Shown here piece by piece: positions 8,175 to 17,538 of a stretch of DNA of 64,000 bases. Every line of letters begins with the position of its first letter. The first letter of the stretch is position 1. Origin of the DNA: Phyllobacterium sp. YR531 (GTDB lineage: Bacteria > Pseudomonadota > Alphaproteobacteria > Rhizobiales > Rhizobiaceae); contig NZ_AKIZ01000002.1 in assembly GCF_000282595.1 (NCBI RefSeq), positions 42,966 through 106,965 of the forward strand, given 5' to 3'. The notes under the pieces are model-generated. The model worked only from the letters and a program-made list of their open reading frames with translations, searched no databases and was not told where the DNA came from. A program made the position numbers and the translations under genes.

Positions 8175-9104
8175 ATGACTGAACTACAATCCATTGTTGA
8201 CAGTGTTTATCGCGATCTTTCAGACAGGATCGGCGAGGGCAAGCTTGCTGACTATATTCCCGAACTGGCAACAGTTGATGCCAAACAGTTCGGCATAGCT
8301 CTGGTGACCGTGGATGGACAAGTTCACTCTGCAGGCGATGCGGAAACCTCTTTTTCGATACAGAGTATTTCCAAGGTTTTTACGCTGACTTTGGCGCTCG
8401 GCAAAATTGGTGACGGGCTGTGGAAGAGGGTTGGGCGCGAACCATCCGGAAATGCATTCAACTCCATTGTGCAGCTCGAACAGGAGAAGGGCAAACCGCG
8501 TAACCCCTTTATCAATGCCGGTGCGATCGCCGTGGCCGACGTTGTTTTGGCTGGCCATGCTCCAAAAGAAGCAATTGCAGAGATTGTCCAGTTCATCCGT
8601 CAATTGGCGGATGATGATACGATTGCCATCGATCATAATGTGGCGCGTTCGGAAACCAACACCGGATATCGCAATGTAGCACTCGCCAACTTCATGAGAT
8701 CATTCAATAATCTCAATCATCCGGCCGAACATGTCCTAGGCGTGTATTTCCATCACTGCGCGGTAGCCATGTCTTGCCACCAGCTTGCGCATGCGGGACT
8801 ATATCTTGCTTCGGCAGGGCGCAATCCGCTCAGCGGTGGCAGTGTGGTTTCACCGAGCCGTGCACGCCGGATCAATGCCCTGATGCTTATGTGCGGTCAC
8901 TATGACGGGTCGGGAGATTTTGCTTACCGGGTTGGCCTGCCGGGCAAAAGCGGTGTCGGCGGTGGCATTCTTGCAATAGCGCCGGGCAAGGCTTCTATTG
9001 CTGTATGGTCACCGGGGTTGAACGAGAACGGCAATTCGCAGCTGGGCTCTGCAGCGCTGGAGCTTCTGGCGCAGCGCACAGGCTGGTCAGTCTTCGGACA
9101 GTGA
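8175..9104 (+). CDS. glsA: Glutaminase
   Basis: Hydrolyses glutamine to glutamate and ammonia in the cytoplasm; in some bacteria this raises pH and supports acid resistance. The 309-residue length is standard for the serine-dependent beta-lactamase-like glutaminase family. The catalytic S-x-x-K is visible as S64 and K67 in the QSISKVF motif. [19 protein letters not shown] and the late GVGGGILAI motif are also family signatures. AAGAGGAAGCGGG gives the ribosome site. It begins just after the rpsD terminator and is followed about 57 bases later by ttcA; no terminator separates them. Confidence 0.95.
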   Translation: MTELQSIVDSVYRDLSDRIGEGKLADYIPELATVDAKQFGIALVTVDGQVHSAGDAETSFSIQSISKVFTLTLALGKIGDGLWKRVGREPSGNAFNSIVQLEQEKGKPRNPFINAGAIAVADVVLAGHAPKEAIAEIVQFIRQLADDDTIAIDHNVARSETNTGYRNVALANFMRSFNNLNHPAEHVLGVYFHHCAVAMSCHQLAHAGLYLASAGRNPLSGGSVVSPSRARRINALMLMCGHYDGSGDFAYRVGLPGKSGVGGGILAIAPGKASIAVWSPGLNENGNSQLGSAALELLAQRTGWSVFGQ

Positions 9105-9161
9105 CAAAGCCTTGCATTGCTGGCGCTTGCGAGGCAATGAAGGGCCTTAAGAGGTGTTCCC

Positions 9162-10052
9162 ATGACTATTCATGATCTGGAAATTGCTGAAGCTTCCGGC
9201 TGCCATCCGATGTTTCTCGGCGTTCAATCCAATGTCGAGTTCAACAAGCTCCGAAAACGATTACTGCGCAACACACGGCAGGCTCTTGAAGATTTCGCGA
9301 TGGTCAAGCCGGGGGAGCGCTGGCTGATCGGACTTTCGGGCGGCAAGGATTCCTATGGCTTGCTCGCTCTCTTGCTCGATCTGAAATGGCGTGGATTGCT
9401 TCCGGTCGAATTGATTGCCTGCAATCTCGATCAAGGGCAGCCTAATTTTCCCAAGCATATTCTGCCCGATTTCCTGACTCGTCACGGGATCCAACACCGC
9501 ATTGAGTACAAGGATACCTATTCAATCGTTACCGATAAGGTAGCCGAAAATCAGACCTATTGCTCACTTTGCTCGCGGCTGCGGCGTGGGCACCTTTATC
9601 GCGTGGCGCGTGAAGAAGGTTGCTCGGCCTTGGTTCTTGGCCACCACCGCGAAGACATTCTCGAAACATTCTTGATGAATCTGTTTCATGGCGGCAGGCT
9701 TGCGGCGATGCCGCCGAAACTGCTCAACGATGATGGCGACCTGATGCTATTGCGTCCTTTGAGCTACTGCGCCGAGGATGATCTGGAAAAATTTGCCCAG
9801 GCAATGCAGTTTCCCATTATACCTTGCGACCTTTGCGGTAGTCAGGACGGACTTCAGCGTAACATGATGAAAGCCATGCTCTCCGACATCGAGAAACGCA
9901 TGCCGGGCCGCAAGGAAATCATGATCCGCGCCCTTGCCAATACACGGCCAAGCCATTTGTTGGATCGCAAAATCTTTGATTTTGCAGGGCTTTCATTGAG
10001 GCTGGAAGAGCCTTCCGACAGTGAGATAGTGCTCGCCGATTATAGGAAATAG
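9162..10052 (+). CDS. ttcA: tRNA 2-thiocytidine synthetase TtcA
   Basis: Thiolates cytidine 32 of certain tRNAs, using ATP and an Fe-S cluster to carry sulfur. The PP-loop SGGKDS at residues 59-64 binds ATP. The cluster cysteines fit the C134-x2-C137 pair in YCSLCSR, and CDLCGS (223-226) supplies a further pair. The [16 protein letters not shown] stretch is a TtcA signature. At 296 residues it is of normal length. As an Fe-S client it depends on assembly machinery such as the SUF locus found elsewhere in this window. A strong hairpin terminator follows. Confidence 0.95.
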   Translation: MTIHDLEIAEASGCHPMFLGVQSNVEFNKLRKRLLRNTRQALEDFAMVKPGERWLIGLSGGKDSYGLLALLLDLKWRGLLPVELIACNLDQGQPNFPKHILPDFLTRHGIQHRIEYKDTYSIVTDKVAENQTYCSLCSRLRRGHLYRVAREEGCSALVLGHHREDILETFLMNLFHGGRLAAMPPKLLNDDGDLMLLRPLSYCAEDDLEKFAQAMQFPIIPCDLCGSQDGLQRNMMKAMLSDIEKRMPGRKEIMIRALANTRPSHLLDRKIFDFAGLSLRLEEPSDSEIVLADYRK

Positions 10053-10110
10053 TTCTCAGCTGAGAACAAATTCCCATGTTGAAATCAAACGAGCAAGCTT
10101 ATCGTAATGT

Positions 10111-10165
10111 AGGGAAAGAACCCGGAATACTTCCGGTATTCCTGGCTCTTTCCCTATAATTTTCA
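10111..10165. terminator. Long bidirectional terminator hairpin after ttcA
   Basis: GGGAAAGA (10112-10119) pairs with TCTTTCCC (10147-10154), and GGAATAC (10124-10130) with GTATTCC (10136-10142), separated by small internal mismatches and a 5-nt loop. TATAATTTT follows. It sits between the convergent ttcA and efflux genes and can serve both strands. Confidence 0.85.
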
Positions 10166-10265
10166 CTGCATTTTGCGGAATTTTGCTCGCATTTTTTGCG
10201 TTGAAATGTGGCGAAAACTGGCTTTTTCAAGGCAGTCCCGCCATAATTCATGTTTGGCGAAATAC

Positions 10266-11513
10266 TTAAACCGGCTTGTTATGCGGTTTAAACAATCTTC
10301 CACGTTCAGCGATAAGCACGAACACCAGACCAATCAATGACAGGACGAAGAAGCCCGCCACCAGTGGCGTGGTCGTGCCGTCAAAAGCCTGCCCGATCAA
10401 TGCACCGATCGCACCGCCGCCAGCGGTTCCCATGAAGCCGAGCACCGATGATGCGGTGCCAGCGACATGGCCCAATGGCTCCATGGCAAGCGAATTGAAG
10501 TTGGAGCCGATCCAGCCAAACTGGAACATGGCCACTGCAAAAAACAGCAGATAGATCAGGAACGGCGTGGGATGCGGACCAAACAGCGTCACCAGCAGCC
10601 AGAGGGCATTAATCGTCAGGAAGGCGAGCAGCGCACCGTGGGAGAGGCGGCGCATGCCGAAGCGCCCAACGAAGCGGGAATTTACGAACGATGAGAACGC
10701 CATGGTTACGGCTACCGCTGCAAACGCAACGGGGAACCACACGCCGAGCTGATAGATGCCAACATAGATTTGTTGTGCGGAATTGATGAACCCGAACAGC
10801 GCGCCGAAGATGAACGCGCTTGCCAATGTGTAGCAAAGGGCAACACGGTTGGTCAGAACGATGATAAAACCGCGTGTCACTGACTTCAGCGTAAAGGGAC
10901 GTACATCTGCCGGATCAAGTGTTTCCGGAAGACGAATGTAAACCCACAACGTTACCGCAGCGGCGATCACTGCCATGAAAATGAAGATCAGGTGCCAGTT
11001 GCCAAACAGCATGACCGCTTGGCCTGTGCCAGGCGCAATAACCGGAACCACCATGAAAACCATCATGATCAGCGACATGACTTCTGCCATCATCCGCCCG
11101 CCATAGACGTCACGCACAATCGATATGGTGATCACACGTGTTGCAGCAGATCCAATACCCTGAAGCAGGCGGAAGGCAAGCAACGACGCGAAACTTGGTA
11201 CGAATACGCAAGCCATTGCCGATAGAATATAGATGGTCAATCCGACAAACATTGGCTTGCGGCGACCGAAGCGATCAGAGATAGGGCCATAGAACAATTG
11301 AGAGATGGCAAAGCCCATCAAATAGGCGGAGATGACGTACTGGCGATGATTTTCGCTTGCTACGCCAAGGCTTGCTCCGATTTCCTGCAGACCGGGCAGC
11401 ATAATATCGATAGCAAGCGCGTTCAGCGCCATAAGGGCTGCCATCATTGCAATAAACTCAACCTTGGACATGCCGCCAAGATTAGGAGTTGAGCTCGTGG
11501 TGGACGTATTCAT
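10266..11513 (-). CDS. Bcr/CflA-family multidrug efflux transporter (MFS)
   Basis: An inner-membrane proton-drug antiporter of the 12-helix major facilitator superfamily. The sequence shows repeated hydrophobic segments along the full 415 residues. The MFS loop 2-3 motif is GPISDRFGRRKPMFVG. In the first helix region, LNALAIDIMLPGLQEIG is characteristic of the Bcr/CflA subgroup (bicyclomycin, chloramphenicol, sulfonamides in known members). The substrate here is unknown. The start at MNTSTT, rather than an ATG 18 bases earlier, is preferred because GCAGGT precedes it. It converges on ttcA. Confidence 0.9.
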   Translation of the reverse strand: MNTSTTSSTPNLGGMSKVEFIAMMAALMALNALAIDIMLPGLQEIGASLGVASENHRQYVISAYLMGFAISQLFYGPISDRFGRRKPMFVGLTIYILSAMACVFVPSFASLLAFRLLQGIGSAATRVITISIVRDVYGGRMMAEVMSLIMMVFMVVPVIAPGTGQAVMLFGNWHLIFIFMAVIAAAVTLWVYIRLPETLDPADVRPFTLKSVTRGFIIVLTNRVALCYTLASAFIFGALFGFINSAQQIYVGIYQLGVWFPVAFAAVAVTMAFSSFVNSRFVGRFGMRRLSHGALLAFLTINALWLLVTLFGPHPTPFLIYLLFFAVAMFQFGWIGSNFNSLAMEPLGHVAGTASSVLGFMGTAGGGAIGALIGQAFDGTTTPLVAGFFVLSLIGLVFVLIAERGRLFKPHNKPV

Positions 11514-11674
11514 TTTCAAACCTGCAAACATTGTCTGCTCAGACTCGAGACATCGCAGCCAGACGGAGAATCTTTAGTCGCCGATCGACGGGTTTGAACC
11601 TCGTTTTCCCGGTTGCTAAAGCAGCTCTGGTTGACTGCCATGGCTGGAATCCCTGCGGACCCTCAAACAACGAC

Positions 11675-11701
11675 AAAGGCGTCGGAGTGTCCGACGCCTT
11701 T
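11675..11701 (-). terminator. Terminator downstream of grxD
   Basis: AAAGGCGTCGGA and TCCGACGCCTTT form a perfect 12-bp stem with a 3-nt loop. Read leftward it follows the grxD stop by about 50 bases. A second hairpin, ATTCCGC...GCGGAAT (11710-11729), lies just before it. Between this pair and the efflux gene's start no further feature was seen. Confidence 0.75.
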
Positions 11702-11749
11702 AGAATATAATTCCGCTAAAGCGCGGAATAGACTGATTTTATTGCGTAA

Positions 11750-12082
11750 TCAGGCGGCCTTGGTGGCGACGCCCTTTTCGCTGAAGAGAGATTGAAGTTC
11801 GCCAGCCTGAAACATTTCGCGGATAATGTCGCAACCGCCAACAAATTCGCCTTTGACATAGAGCTGCGGGATCGTCGGCCAGTTCGAATATTCCTTGATG
11901 CCCTGGCGCAGTTCGTCAGAGGTAAGGATATTCACGCCCTTATAATCGACACCGATATAATCGAGTATCTGCACGACCTGACCGGAAAAGCCGCACTGAG
12001 GAAAACCCGGTGTGCCTTTCATGAACAGAACAACGTCATTGCTCTTCACTTCATTGTCAATAAATTCGCTGATACCGCTCAT
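11750..12082 (-). CDS. grxD: Monothiol glutaredoxin, Grx4/GrxD type
   Basis: A CGFS glutaredoxin that binds a bridging [2Fe-2S] cluster with glutathione and passes it to client proteins; it also pairs with BolA proteins. The motif CGFS is at residues 30-33, and the glutathione-contacting [18 protein letters not shown] segment is intact. The length of 110 residues is standard. The start at MSGISEF is chosen over an ATG 21 bases upstream because GGAAGG precedes it and family members begin here. In related genomes it follows purL and bolA; here a gene on the opposite strand lies between bolA and grxD, so grxD needs its own promoter. Confidence 0.95.
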   Translation of the reverse strand: MSGISEFIDNEVKSNDVVLFMKGTPGFPQCGFSGQVVQILDYIGVDYKGVNILTSDELRQGIKEYSNWPTIPQLYVKGEFVGGCDIIREMFQAGELQSLFSEKGVATKAA

Positions 12083-12186
12083 TTCGGGAAACCTTCCTAC
12101 CAAACACGGCGAATCGCCATTATTGGTCCAAATTGACCTTTTCTAACAAATAGCGTTTCAATTCTTGCAAAACAAGGCTGGTCATT

Positions 12187-12999
12187 GTGTCATCTCGTAT
12201 CATCATTACGATCAGCTTCATTTTATTCGTCGCTTTGGGTGGGATTATCTGGTTTTTGTGGCCATCGCCCCGGCCAAAATCGCCCCCCATACCGCAGATA
12301 GACGTTTCGGATGCAGACCTTCCAGGTGAATGCCGGAAGATGACATTTGAGAATGCGGATTCGATTATCTGTGAAATCGACCTGCGATCACATCATATTG
12401 AACTGTCGAGGGCTGACGCTGATGGCAAGCCTTATGGTTCGTTGAAAGCATTCCTTGCTGCACAATCTCAGGATTCTCGGCCTATCCTGGCAATGAATGC
12501 AGGCATGTATGAACACGACCTGTCTCCAGTCGGTCTTTATGTAGAAGACGGGAAGCAGACAGGAAATTTGAGGGCAGACGACGGTGAGGGGAACTTCTTC
12601 CTCAAGCCCAATGGTGTCTTTTTCATTGGAAAAGACGGACTGCCCGGTATTCTTGAAACTGGTGCGTTCGCTGCCGTCACGCCTCAAGTTCGCATAGCAA
12701 CGCAATCGGGACCAATGCTGGTTATTAATAATCAGGTTCATCCCCGTTTCGAGCCCAACGGAACGTCACGCTTTATCCGCAACGGCATTGGCTTGCGCGA
12801 CGCCAATACAGTTGTACTGGCAATATCGATGGTGCCTGTGAGCTTTGGGAGTTTTGCCCGCCTGTTCAAAGATGGGCTGGGTTGTGCCAATGCACTTTAT
12901 TTCGATGGGACGATTTCAGCGCTTTCCAATAACAGGAAAACACTGATTGGCGGGATCGACCCTGTTGGGCCGATCATCGCAGTTTTTGAGCAGAAATAA
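12187..12999 (+). CDS. Phosphodiester glycosidase family protein (NAGPA domain)
   Basis: A 270-residue protein with an N-terminal membrane anchor or uncleaved signal (residues 5-26) and an NAGPA/DUF2233 domain. Family signs are the LAMNAGMYEHDLSPVGLYVEDG block, RNGIGLRDANTVVLA, and LGCANALYFDGTISAL near the end. Known members remove N-acetylglucosamine from phosphodiesters or act on exopolysaccharide and wall glycans outside the membrane; the substrate here is unknown. It starts with GTG. It lies in opposite orientation inside the purL-bolA-grxD group, and its stop is one base from the stop of bolA. That arrangement suggests later insertion. Confidence 0.82.
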   Translation: MSSRIIITISFILFVALGGIIWFLWPSPRPKSPPIPQIDVSDADLPGECRKMTFENADSIICEIDLRSHHIELSRADADGKPYGSLKAFLAAQSQDSRPILAMNAGMYEHDLSPVGLYVEDGKQTGNLRADDGEGNFFLKPNGVFFIGKDGLPGILETGAFAAVTPQVRIATQSGPMLVINNQVHPRFEPNGTSRFIRNGIGLRDANTVVLAISMVPVSFGSFARLFKDGLGCANALYFDGTISALSNNRKTLIGGIDPVGPIIAVFEQK

Positions 13000-13000
13000 C

Positions 13001-13234
13001 TTATTCCGGAGCACTGGTCTGCAGGGCAAGGGCATGCAGCACACCACCCATATTGCCCTTCAGCGCGTCATAGACCATCTGGTGTTGTTGAACCCGCGAC
13101 TTCCCGCGGAAGCTCTCTGCTACAACTTCAGCCGCATAGTGGTCGCCATCACCCGCCAGATCGCGGATGGTAATCTTCGCATCGGGAATGGCGTCCTGGA
13201 TCATTTTTTCGATATCACGTGCGTCCATAGCCAT
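13001..13234 (-). CDS. BolA-family protein
   Basis: A 77-residue BolA/IbaG-type protein. Members bind CGFS glutaredoxins and share a [2Fe-2S] cluster with them, in iron sensing or cluster trafficking; some also bind DNA. The conserved block AAEVVAESFRGKSRVQQHQMVYDAL contains the histidine in the QHQMVYDAL motif. It starts 13 bases after the purL stop and should be translated from the purL transcript. Pairing with the nearby grxD product is inferred from family knowledge. Confidence 0.93.
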   Translation of the reverse strand: MAMDARDIEKMIQDAIPDAKITIRDLAGDGDHYAAEVVAESFRGKSRVQQHQMVYDALKGNMGGVLHALALQTSAPE

Positions 13235-13246
13235 GTGTTGTTCTCC

Positions 13247-15478
13247 TCAAGCGGCCTTATCTTTTTGGTTTGCCGGACCGTTCATATAGTCAGGGAACCA
13301 CGATTCGTGGGCTTTTGTCAGGTCTGTTACTGATATGGAGAGCAACTGTCCGATCTTCAATGCGTTGCCTTCGACGGTCCCGAGCTTGCGGAATGGAATG
13401 CCTGAGCCTTCGGCATTCAGCGTCACGAAGTTCGCCATATCGGATGATACAGCGATAATGTACCGCGCCTGATCCTCACCAAAGAGCAAAGCGTGTGGCG
13501 CATCTTCACCAATCGACACGGAAGCGCCTTTGCCAGATGCCATGCACATTTCTGCCAAGGCAATGCCAAGTCCTCCATCCGACAAATCATGGCAGGCAGT
13601 GACTTGGCCATTGCGGATTGCCGAACGGACAAAATCGCCATTCCGCTTTTCAGCAGCAAGGTCAACAGCAGGGGCTGGGCCATCCGAACGACCATGGAGA
13701 TCTCGCAAATAGATCGACTGTCCAAGATGTGTGCCATCGCCGCCTATGAGGATCAGGGCATCCCCATTGGACATACCACCAATCTTGGCTGTTTTTGACC
13801 AGTCTGGAATAAGGCCGACGCCGGCAATGGTCGGTGTTGGCAGGATCGCCTGCCCATTGGTCTCATTGTAAAGCGAAACATTGCCGGACACGATCGGGAA
13901 GGCGAGAGCGCGGCAAGCATCACCTATGCCGCCAATGGCCTTTACCAATTGGCCCATAATCTCGGGCCGCTCCGGATTACCGAAGTTGAGATTATCGGTC
14001 GCCGCGAGAGGCTCAGCCCCAACAGCTGTAAGATTGCGCCAGCATTCAGCAACAGCCTGCTTGCCGCCTTCATAGGGATCGGCTTCGCAATAACGTGGTG
14101 TCACGTCTGATGAGAAAGCGAGTGCCTTAGTAAGATGGCCTTCAACGCGAACAACACCTGCATCGCCACCCGGCAATTGCAAGGAATTGCCCTGAATGAG
14201 GGTATCATACTGCTCGTAAACCCAGCGGCGCGAGGACAGGTCTGCGGAGTTCAACATCTGCAAAAGCGCCGCGCCATAATCTTCGACTTGTGGAACGTTA
14301 GACGCTGGTAACGCAGCATGCTTGCCGGGCTCCATCCAGGGCCGGTCATATTCGGGAGCCTGATCGCCAAGATCCTTGATAGGAAGATTGGCAACTTCGT
14401 CGCCCTGATGGATGACGCGGAAACGAAGATCGTCAGTGGTGTGGCCTACGATGGCAAAATCCAGACCCCATTTCTTGAAAATGGCCTGTGCTTCTTCCTC
14501 TTTTTCCGGACGCAAAACCATGAGCATACGCTCCTGGCTTTCGGAAAGCATCATTTCGTAAGCTGTCATACGCTCTTCGCGCACAGGCACCTTATCCAGG
14601 ATCAGTTCAATCCCGAGGTTGCCTTTGGCACCCATTTCAACTGCGGAGCAGGTGAGACCAGCAGCACCCATGTCCTGAATTGCGATAACCGCGCCAGAAG
14701 CCATCAACTCAAGCGAGGCTTCCAGCAGGCATTTTTCCGTAAAGGGATCGCCAACCTGAACGGTCGGGCGCTTTTCTTCAATCGACTCGTCAAATTCGGC
14801 AGATGCCATCGTTGCACCGCCGACACCATCGCGACCGGTCTTCGCACCGAGATAAACGACGGGAAGTCCAACGCCCTTGGCTTCGGAAAGGAAGATCGCA
14901 TCAGTCTTGGCAAGACCGGCAGCGAATGCATTGACAAGGATATTGCCATTGTAGCGTGCATCGAAATTGACTTCACCACCAACAGTTGGCACACCGAAGG
15001 AATTGCCATAGCCGCCGACGCCTTCAACAACACCAGAAACAAGATGGCGGGTCTTGGGGTGGGAAGGTTCGCCAAAGCGCAGAGCGTTCATCGCTGCGAT
15101 GGGGCGGGCACCCATGGTAAACACATCGCGCAAAATGCCGCCGACGCCTGTTGCAGCGCCTTGGTAAGGCTCGATATAAGAAGGGTGATTGTGGCTTTCC
15201 ATTTTGAAAACGACGCAATCACCATCACCGATATCAACGACACCGGCATTCTCGCCCGGGCCTTGAATGACCTGGGGGCCAGTGGTGGGCAAGGTGCGGA
15301 GCCATTTCTTTGATGACTTGTAAGAGCAATGCTCGTTCCACATGGCGGAGAAAATACCAAGCTCGGTAAAGCTGGGCTCGCGTCCGATCAGATCGAGAAT
15401 GCGTTGATATTCATCCGGCTTCAGCCCATGAGAGGCGATTAGTTCCGGTGTGATCTGAACAGTGTTGGAAAGACCCAT
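13247..15478 (-). CDS. purL: Phosphoribosylformylglycinamidine synthase subunit II
   Basis: Catalyses the ATP-dependent conversion of FGAR to FGAM in purine biosynthesis, using ammonia supplied by PurQ with PurS. At 743 residues it is the small type that works with separate PurQ and PurS subunits. Visible signatures are [34 protein letters not shown] with ATP-binding residues, and [15 protein letters not shown]. The start is the ATG of MGLSNT; a TTG four codons upstream is rejected. bolA follows on the same strand, as is usual in alphaproteobacteria. Confidence 0.97.
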   Translation of the reverse strand: MGLSNTVQITPELIASHGLKPDEYQRILDLIGREPSFTELGIFSAMWNEHCSYKSSKKWLRTLPTTGPQVIQGPGENAGVVDIGDGDCVVFKMESHNHPSYIEPYQGAATGVGGILRDVFTMGARPIAAMNALRFGEPSHPKTRHLVSGVVEGVGGYGNSFGVPTVGGEVNFDARYNGNILVNAFAAGLAKTDAIFLSEAKGVGLPVVYLGAKTGRDGVGGATMASAEFDESIEEKRPTVQVGDPFTEKCLLEASLELMASGAVIAIQDMGAAGLTCSAVEMGAKGNLGIELILDKVPVREERMTAYEMMLSESQERMLMVLRPEKEEEAQAIFKKWGLDFAIVGHTTDDLRFRVIHQGDEVANLPIKDLGDQAPEYDRPWMEPGKHAALPASNVPQVEDYGAALLQMLNSADLSSRRWVYEQYDTLIQGNSLQLPGGDAGVVRVEGHLTKALAFSSDVTPRYCEADPYEGGKQAVAECWRNLTAVGAEPLAATDNLNFGNPERPEIMGQLVKAIGGIGDACRALAFPIVSGNVSLYNETNGQAILPTPTIAGVGLIPDWSKTAKIGGMSNGDALILIGGDGTHLGQSIYLRDLHGRSDGPAPAVDLAAEKRNGDFVRSAIRNGQVTACHDLSDGGLGIALAEMCMASGKGASVSIGEDAPHALLFGEDQARYIIAVSSDMANFVTLNAEGSGIPFRKLGTVEGNALKIGQLLSISVTDLTKAHESWFPDYMNGPANQKDKAA

Positions 15479-15647
15479 GAGCAATATCAATTCCGTTGCG
15501 TGTTAAGCGGTTCTCTTAGAGCAATTTGCTTCGGGAATACACCATGTCGGATAGAAAAAAGAACAGGGAATCACCGAAAAATACCTCGTTTATTGCAGCA
15601 GACAGGGATGTTGCTACTGGTAGCGCCTTTCAGCGCCACCAGCAGTC

Positions 15648-15905
15648 TCAACGATTGTCGAGTTCCGAGCGGACCAGTTGCAGGCCCCGCCGCGTTACAA
15701 GATAAGGTCCGCCGCCTGACGAGGCGATGGCCTTCTTTTGTTTCAGTTTACGAAACAGCCTTAAATCACAGGCCGTATATCGGGCACCATCACGCGTGAG
15801 GCAGATGATATCCCGGATAATTTTGCGCTCGTCTTTTTCAAGCAGAATTTTACCGCCTTGAGCGAGCAAGTGTAGAATGCGCTGTTCGTCGCGCGAAATG
15901 TCCAT
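15648..15905 (-). CDS. YjhX/UPF0386 family protein (toxin-like)
   Basis: An 85-residue protein matching the UPF0386/YjhX pattern: ISRDEQRILHLLAQGGKI at the start, CLTRDGARYTACDL in the middle, and a SSGGGPYLVTRRGLQLVR winged-helix-like end. E. coli YjhX has been described as a topoisomerase-inhibiting toxin paired with YjhQ, a GNAT protein. No antitoxin-like partner is adjacent here, so toxin activity is doubtful. It stands alone between purL and the DUF1772 gene, each more than 150 bases away. Confidence 0.8.
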   Translation of the reverse strand: MDISRDEQRILHLLAQGGKILLEKDERKIIRDIICLTRDGARYTACDLRLFRKLKQKKAIASSGGGPYLVTRRGLQLVRSELDNR

Positions 15906-15990
15906 TTTGATAAGTCCCGAAAACGGGCAAAAATGCCCATGAGAACACGTCCGCAGCCATATGGAAGTGGCGCGGGGCTCCTGTTTTCAT

Positions 15991-16016
15991 GCCCCAAACC
16001 TCATAGAAGTTGGGGC
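15991..16016. other. Short hairpin upstream of the YjhX-type gene
   Basis: GCCCCAA (15991-15997) and TTGGGGC (16010-16016) form a 7-bp stem with a 12-nt loop, 85 bases ahead of the YjhX-type gene. It is followed rightward by TTTA, and leftward by ATGAAAAC. It may end the DUF1772 transcript or lie in the leader of the next gene. Confidence 0.3.
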
Positions 16017-16112
16017 TTTAGCGGGACTCAGACTGATTGGACATAAAAACTCCATCGTGTGGATGGCGGCTATATAGCAATGCGAGGGTAGGGTGTCAAA
16101 GAGGGAGCAGCT

Positions 16113-16604
16113 TCAAGCTGCACCCAGCTTTGCATAAGCCAGCACGAATGCGACCAGCGAGCCTGTGCTGGCAATTGTGCGGACGTGATTCCACGGCACC
16201 CACTCGGCAAGATAGCGGGTCCAAAGTGCAGCGCCTTCGGGACTGGCAGGCGAGACGGCTTGCAGCGCATCATTCAGTGGCACATTGAATGCAACCGTAA
16301 CGGCAATTATCCCGATCAGGTAAAGCAGGCTGCCTGTGAGCAGCCATGCCGAGCCAGGCTCTGTCCAGCGCAAGAAGCTGATGATTGCCAGAAAAATGCA
16401 GAGCAGCGCTGTACCGAAAAAAGCAAGTCCAAACGTGGCATTGAGGATGGTCACATTGATCGAGTTCATGGCCGCAATACCCTGTTCGGGCGGAAGTCTC
16501 GAAAAGGCCGTCATGATGAAACTGGAGAACGCGAAGAAGAGGCCAGCCATGATGCCGCTGCCGACAGCGGCGAGTATGGTCAGAATTGGTAAAAGAAGGA
16601 TCAT
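16113..16604 (-). CDS. DUF1772 membrane protein (anthrone oxygenase-like)
   Basis: A 163-residue integral membrane protein with four hydrophobic helices, the conserved DUF1772 layout, and the NVPLNDAL motif with WxxWN (VPWNHVRT) near the C-terminus. Some fungal relatives oxidise anthrones, so redox work on aromatic compounds is possible but not shown. Its ATG overlaps the TGA of the upstream NmrA-type gene (ATGA), so the two are translationally coupled. An in-frame ATG 15 bases upstream lies within the preceding gene and is less likely. Confidence 0.82.
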   Translation of the reverse strand: MILLLPILTILAAVGSGIMAGLFFAFSSFIMTAFSRLPPEQGIAAMNSINVTILNATFGLAFFGTALLCIFLAIISFLRWTEPGSAWLLTGSLLYLIGIIAVTVAFNVPLNDALQAVSPASPEGAALWTRYLAEWVPWNHVRTIASTGSLVAFVLAYAKLGAA

Positions 16605-17443
16605 TGTCTCTGCTCCCATATGCCGGTTGCGGCGGTTTCACTCGCGAAGATTGAAAAGTCACGCGGCGCGCGTCCGAGCGCTTCGCGAACCCCGTTGCTG
16701 ATATACTCGTTTCGTCCGTCCAGCACGACTGTGAAAAGCTCGTTGACCAGAGCTGCAATGTCATCAGGAACGTTTTCTGCAGCAAGTCCTTGCATGAATT
16801 CTGCCGGAGTGATGGTGAGGTAATCGATGTTGCGTCCAGTTGCTTTTGCGATTTCGGCAGTCGCTTGTGCAAAGGTCAGCATTCTCGGGCCAGTAACTTC
16901 ATAGAGCTGGCCAATATGGCGATCATCAGTCAAAGCGGCAGTGACGACATCGGCTATGTCATCGGCATGAATGAATGGTTCGCGAACACCATCCGCCGGA
17001 AGAGCCAGTGTCCCCGCAATGATCGGCTCCAGCATCATGCTTTCGCTGAAATTCTGCATGAACCAACTTGCACGGACAATCGTCCAGTCTGCACCGGACT
17101 GCTGCAGAAGCTTTTCCGCGTGCTGTGCTTCAGGTTCGCCGCGCCCTGAAAGCAGAACAAGCCGGATTACCCCTTTGCGGACCGCCAGACGTATGAAATC
17201 GCCAACCATTTCTGCCGCACCGGAGACCGCTAGGTCGGGATAATAGGTAATGTAAGCGGCACAGACACCCTCAAGCGAAGCGGCCCATGTCTCTGGTTGC
17301 TCCCAATCAAAGGCGGGAGAGGCATTGCGTGAGCCGATGCGTAAGGGAAGGCCCTGTTCAGCCAGTCTTTGCGCAACGCGGCGTCCGGTTTTCCCTGTGC
17401 CACCGACGATCAGAATGGGTTTTTGCCCTGCAGATATATTCAT
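16601..17443 (-). CDS. NmrA-like NAD(P)-binding oxidoreductase
   Basis: A Rossmann-fold protein of 280 residues with the GGTGKTGRRVAQRL dinucleotide-binding loop near the start and a substrate-side region containing FIHADDIADVVTAAL, typical of atypical SDR and NmrA/QOR2-like proteins. The start MNISAG is chosen since GGAG lies nine bases ahead; earlier ATGs lack a ribosome site at suitable spacing. It forms an operon with the DUF1772 gene and diverges from a TetR-type gene that probably controls it. The substrate is unknown; a quinone or similar electrophile is a guess. Confidence 0.86.
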   Translation of the reverse strand: MNISAGQKPILIVGGTGKTGRRVAQRLAEQGLPLRIGSRNASPAFDWEQPETWAASLEGVCAAYITYYPDLAVSGAAEMVGDFIRLAVRKGVIRLVLLSGRGEPEAQHAEKLLQQSGADWTIVRASWFMQNFSESMMLEPIIAGTLALPADGVREPFIHADDIADVVTAALTDDRHIGQLYEVTGPRMLTFAQATAEIAKATGRNIDYLTITPAEFMQGLAAENVPDDIAALVNELFTVVLDGRNEYISNGVREALGRAPRDFSIFASETAATGIWEQRQ

Positions 17444-17461
17444 GATTTTCATCTCCGATTG

Positions 17462-17507
17462 AATATGAGTAATCCTCATATTTGCAAATGTGATAAATCC
17501 TCATATT
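17462..17507. promoter_or_regulatory. Operator with inverted and direct repeats, TetR/NmrA divergent region
   Basis: AATATGAG (17462-17469), TAATC, CTCATATT (17475-17482) is a perfect 8-bp inverted repeat. The 12-base half AATCCTCATATT (17471-17482) recurs exactly at 17496-17507, 25 bases downstream. Symmetry and spacing suit a TetR-type dimer controlling both genes. Binding is inferred. Confidence 0.65.
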
Positions 17508-17538
17508 ATAAGAGTCAACAGAAATGTGAGGGTTGCTC

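Noticed and set aside
11590..11650. GGTTTGAACC-like sequence resembling a tRNA T arm
   Set aside because: The flanking bases do not form a 5-bp T stem on either strand, and no anticodon arm or acceptor stem could be drawn.
14318..15313. 331-codon rightward frame opposite purL
   Set aside because: purL motifs on the other strand are unambiguous, and this frame has no recognisable protein features.
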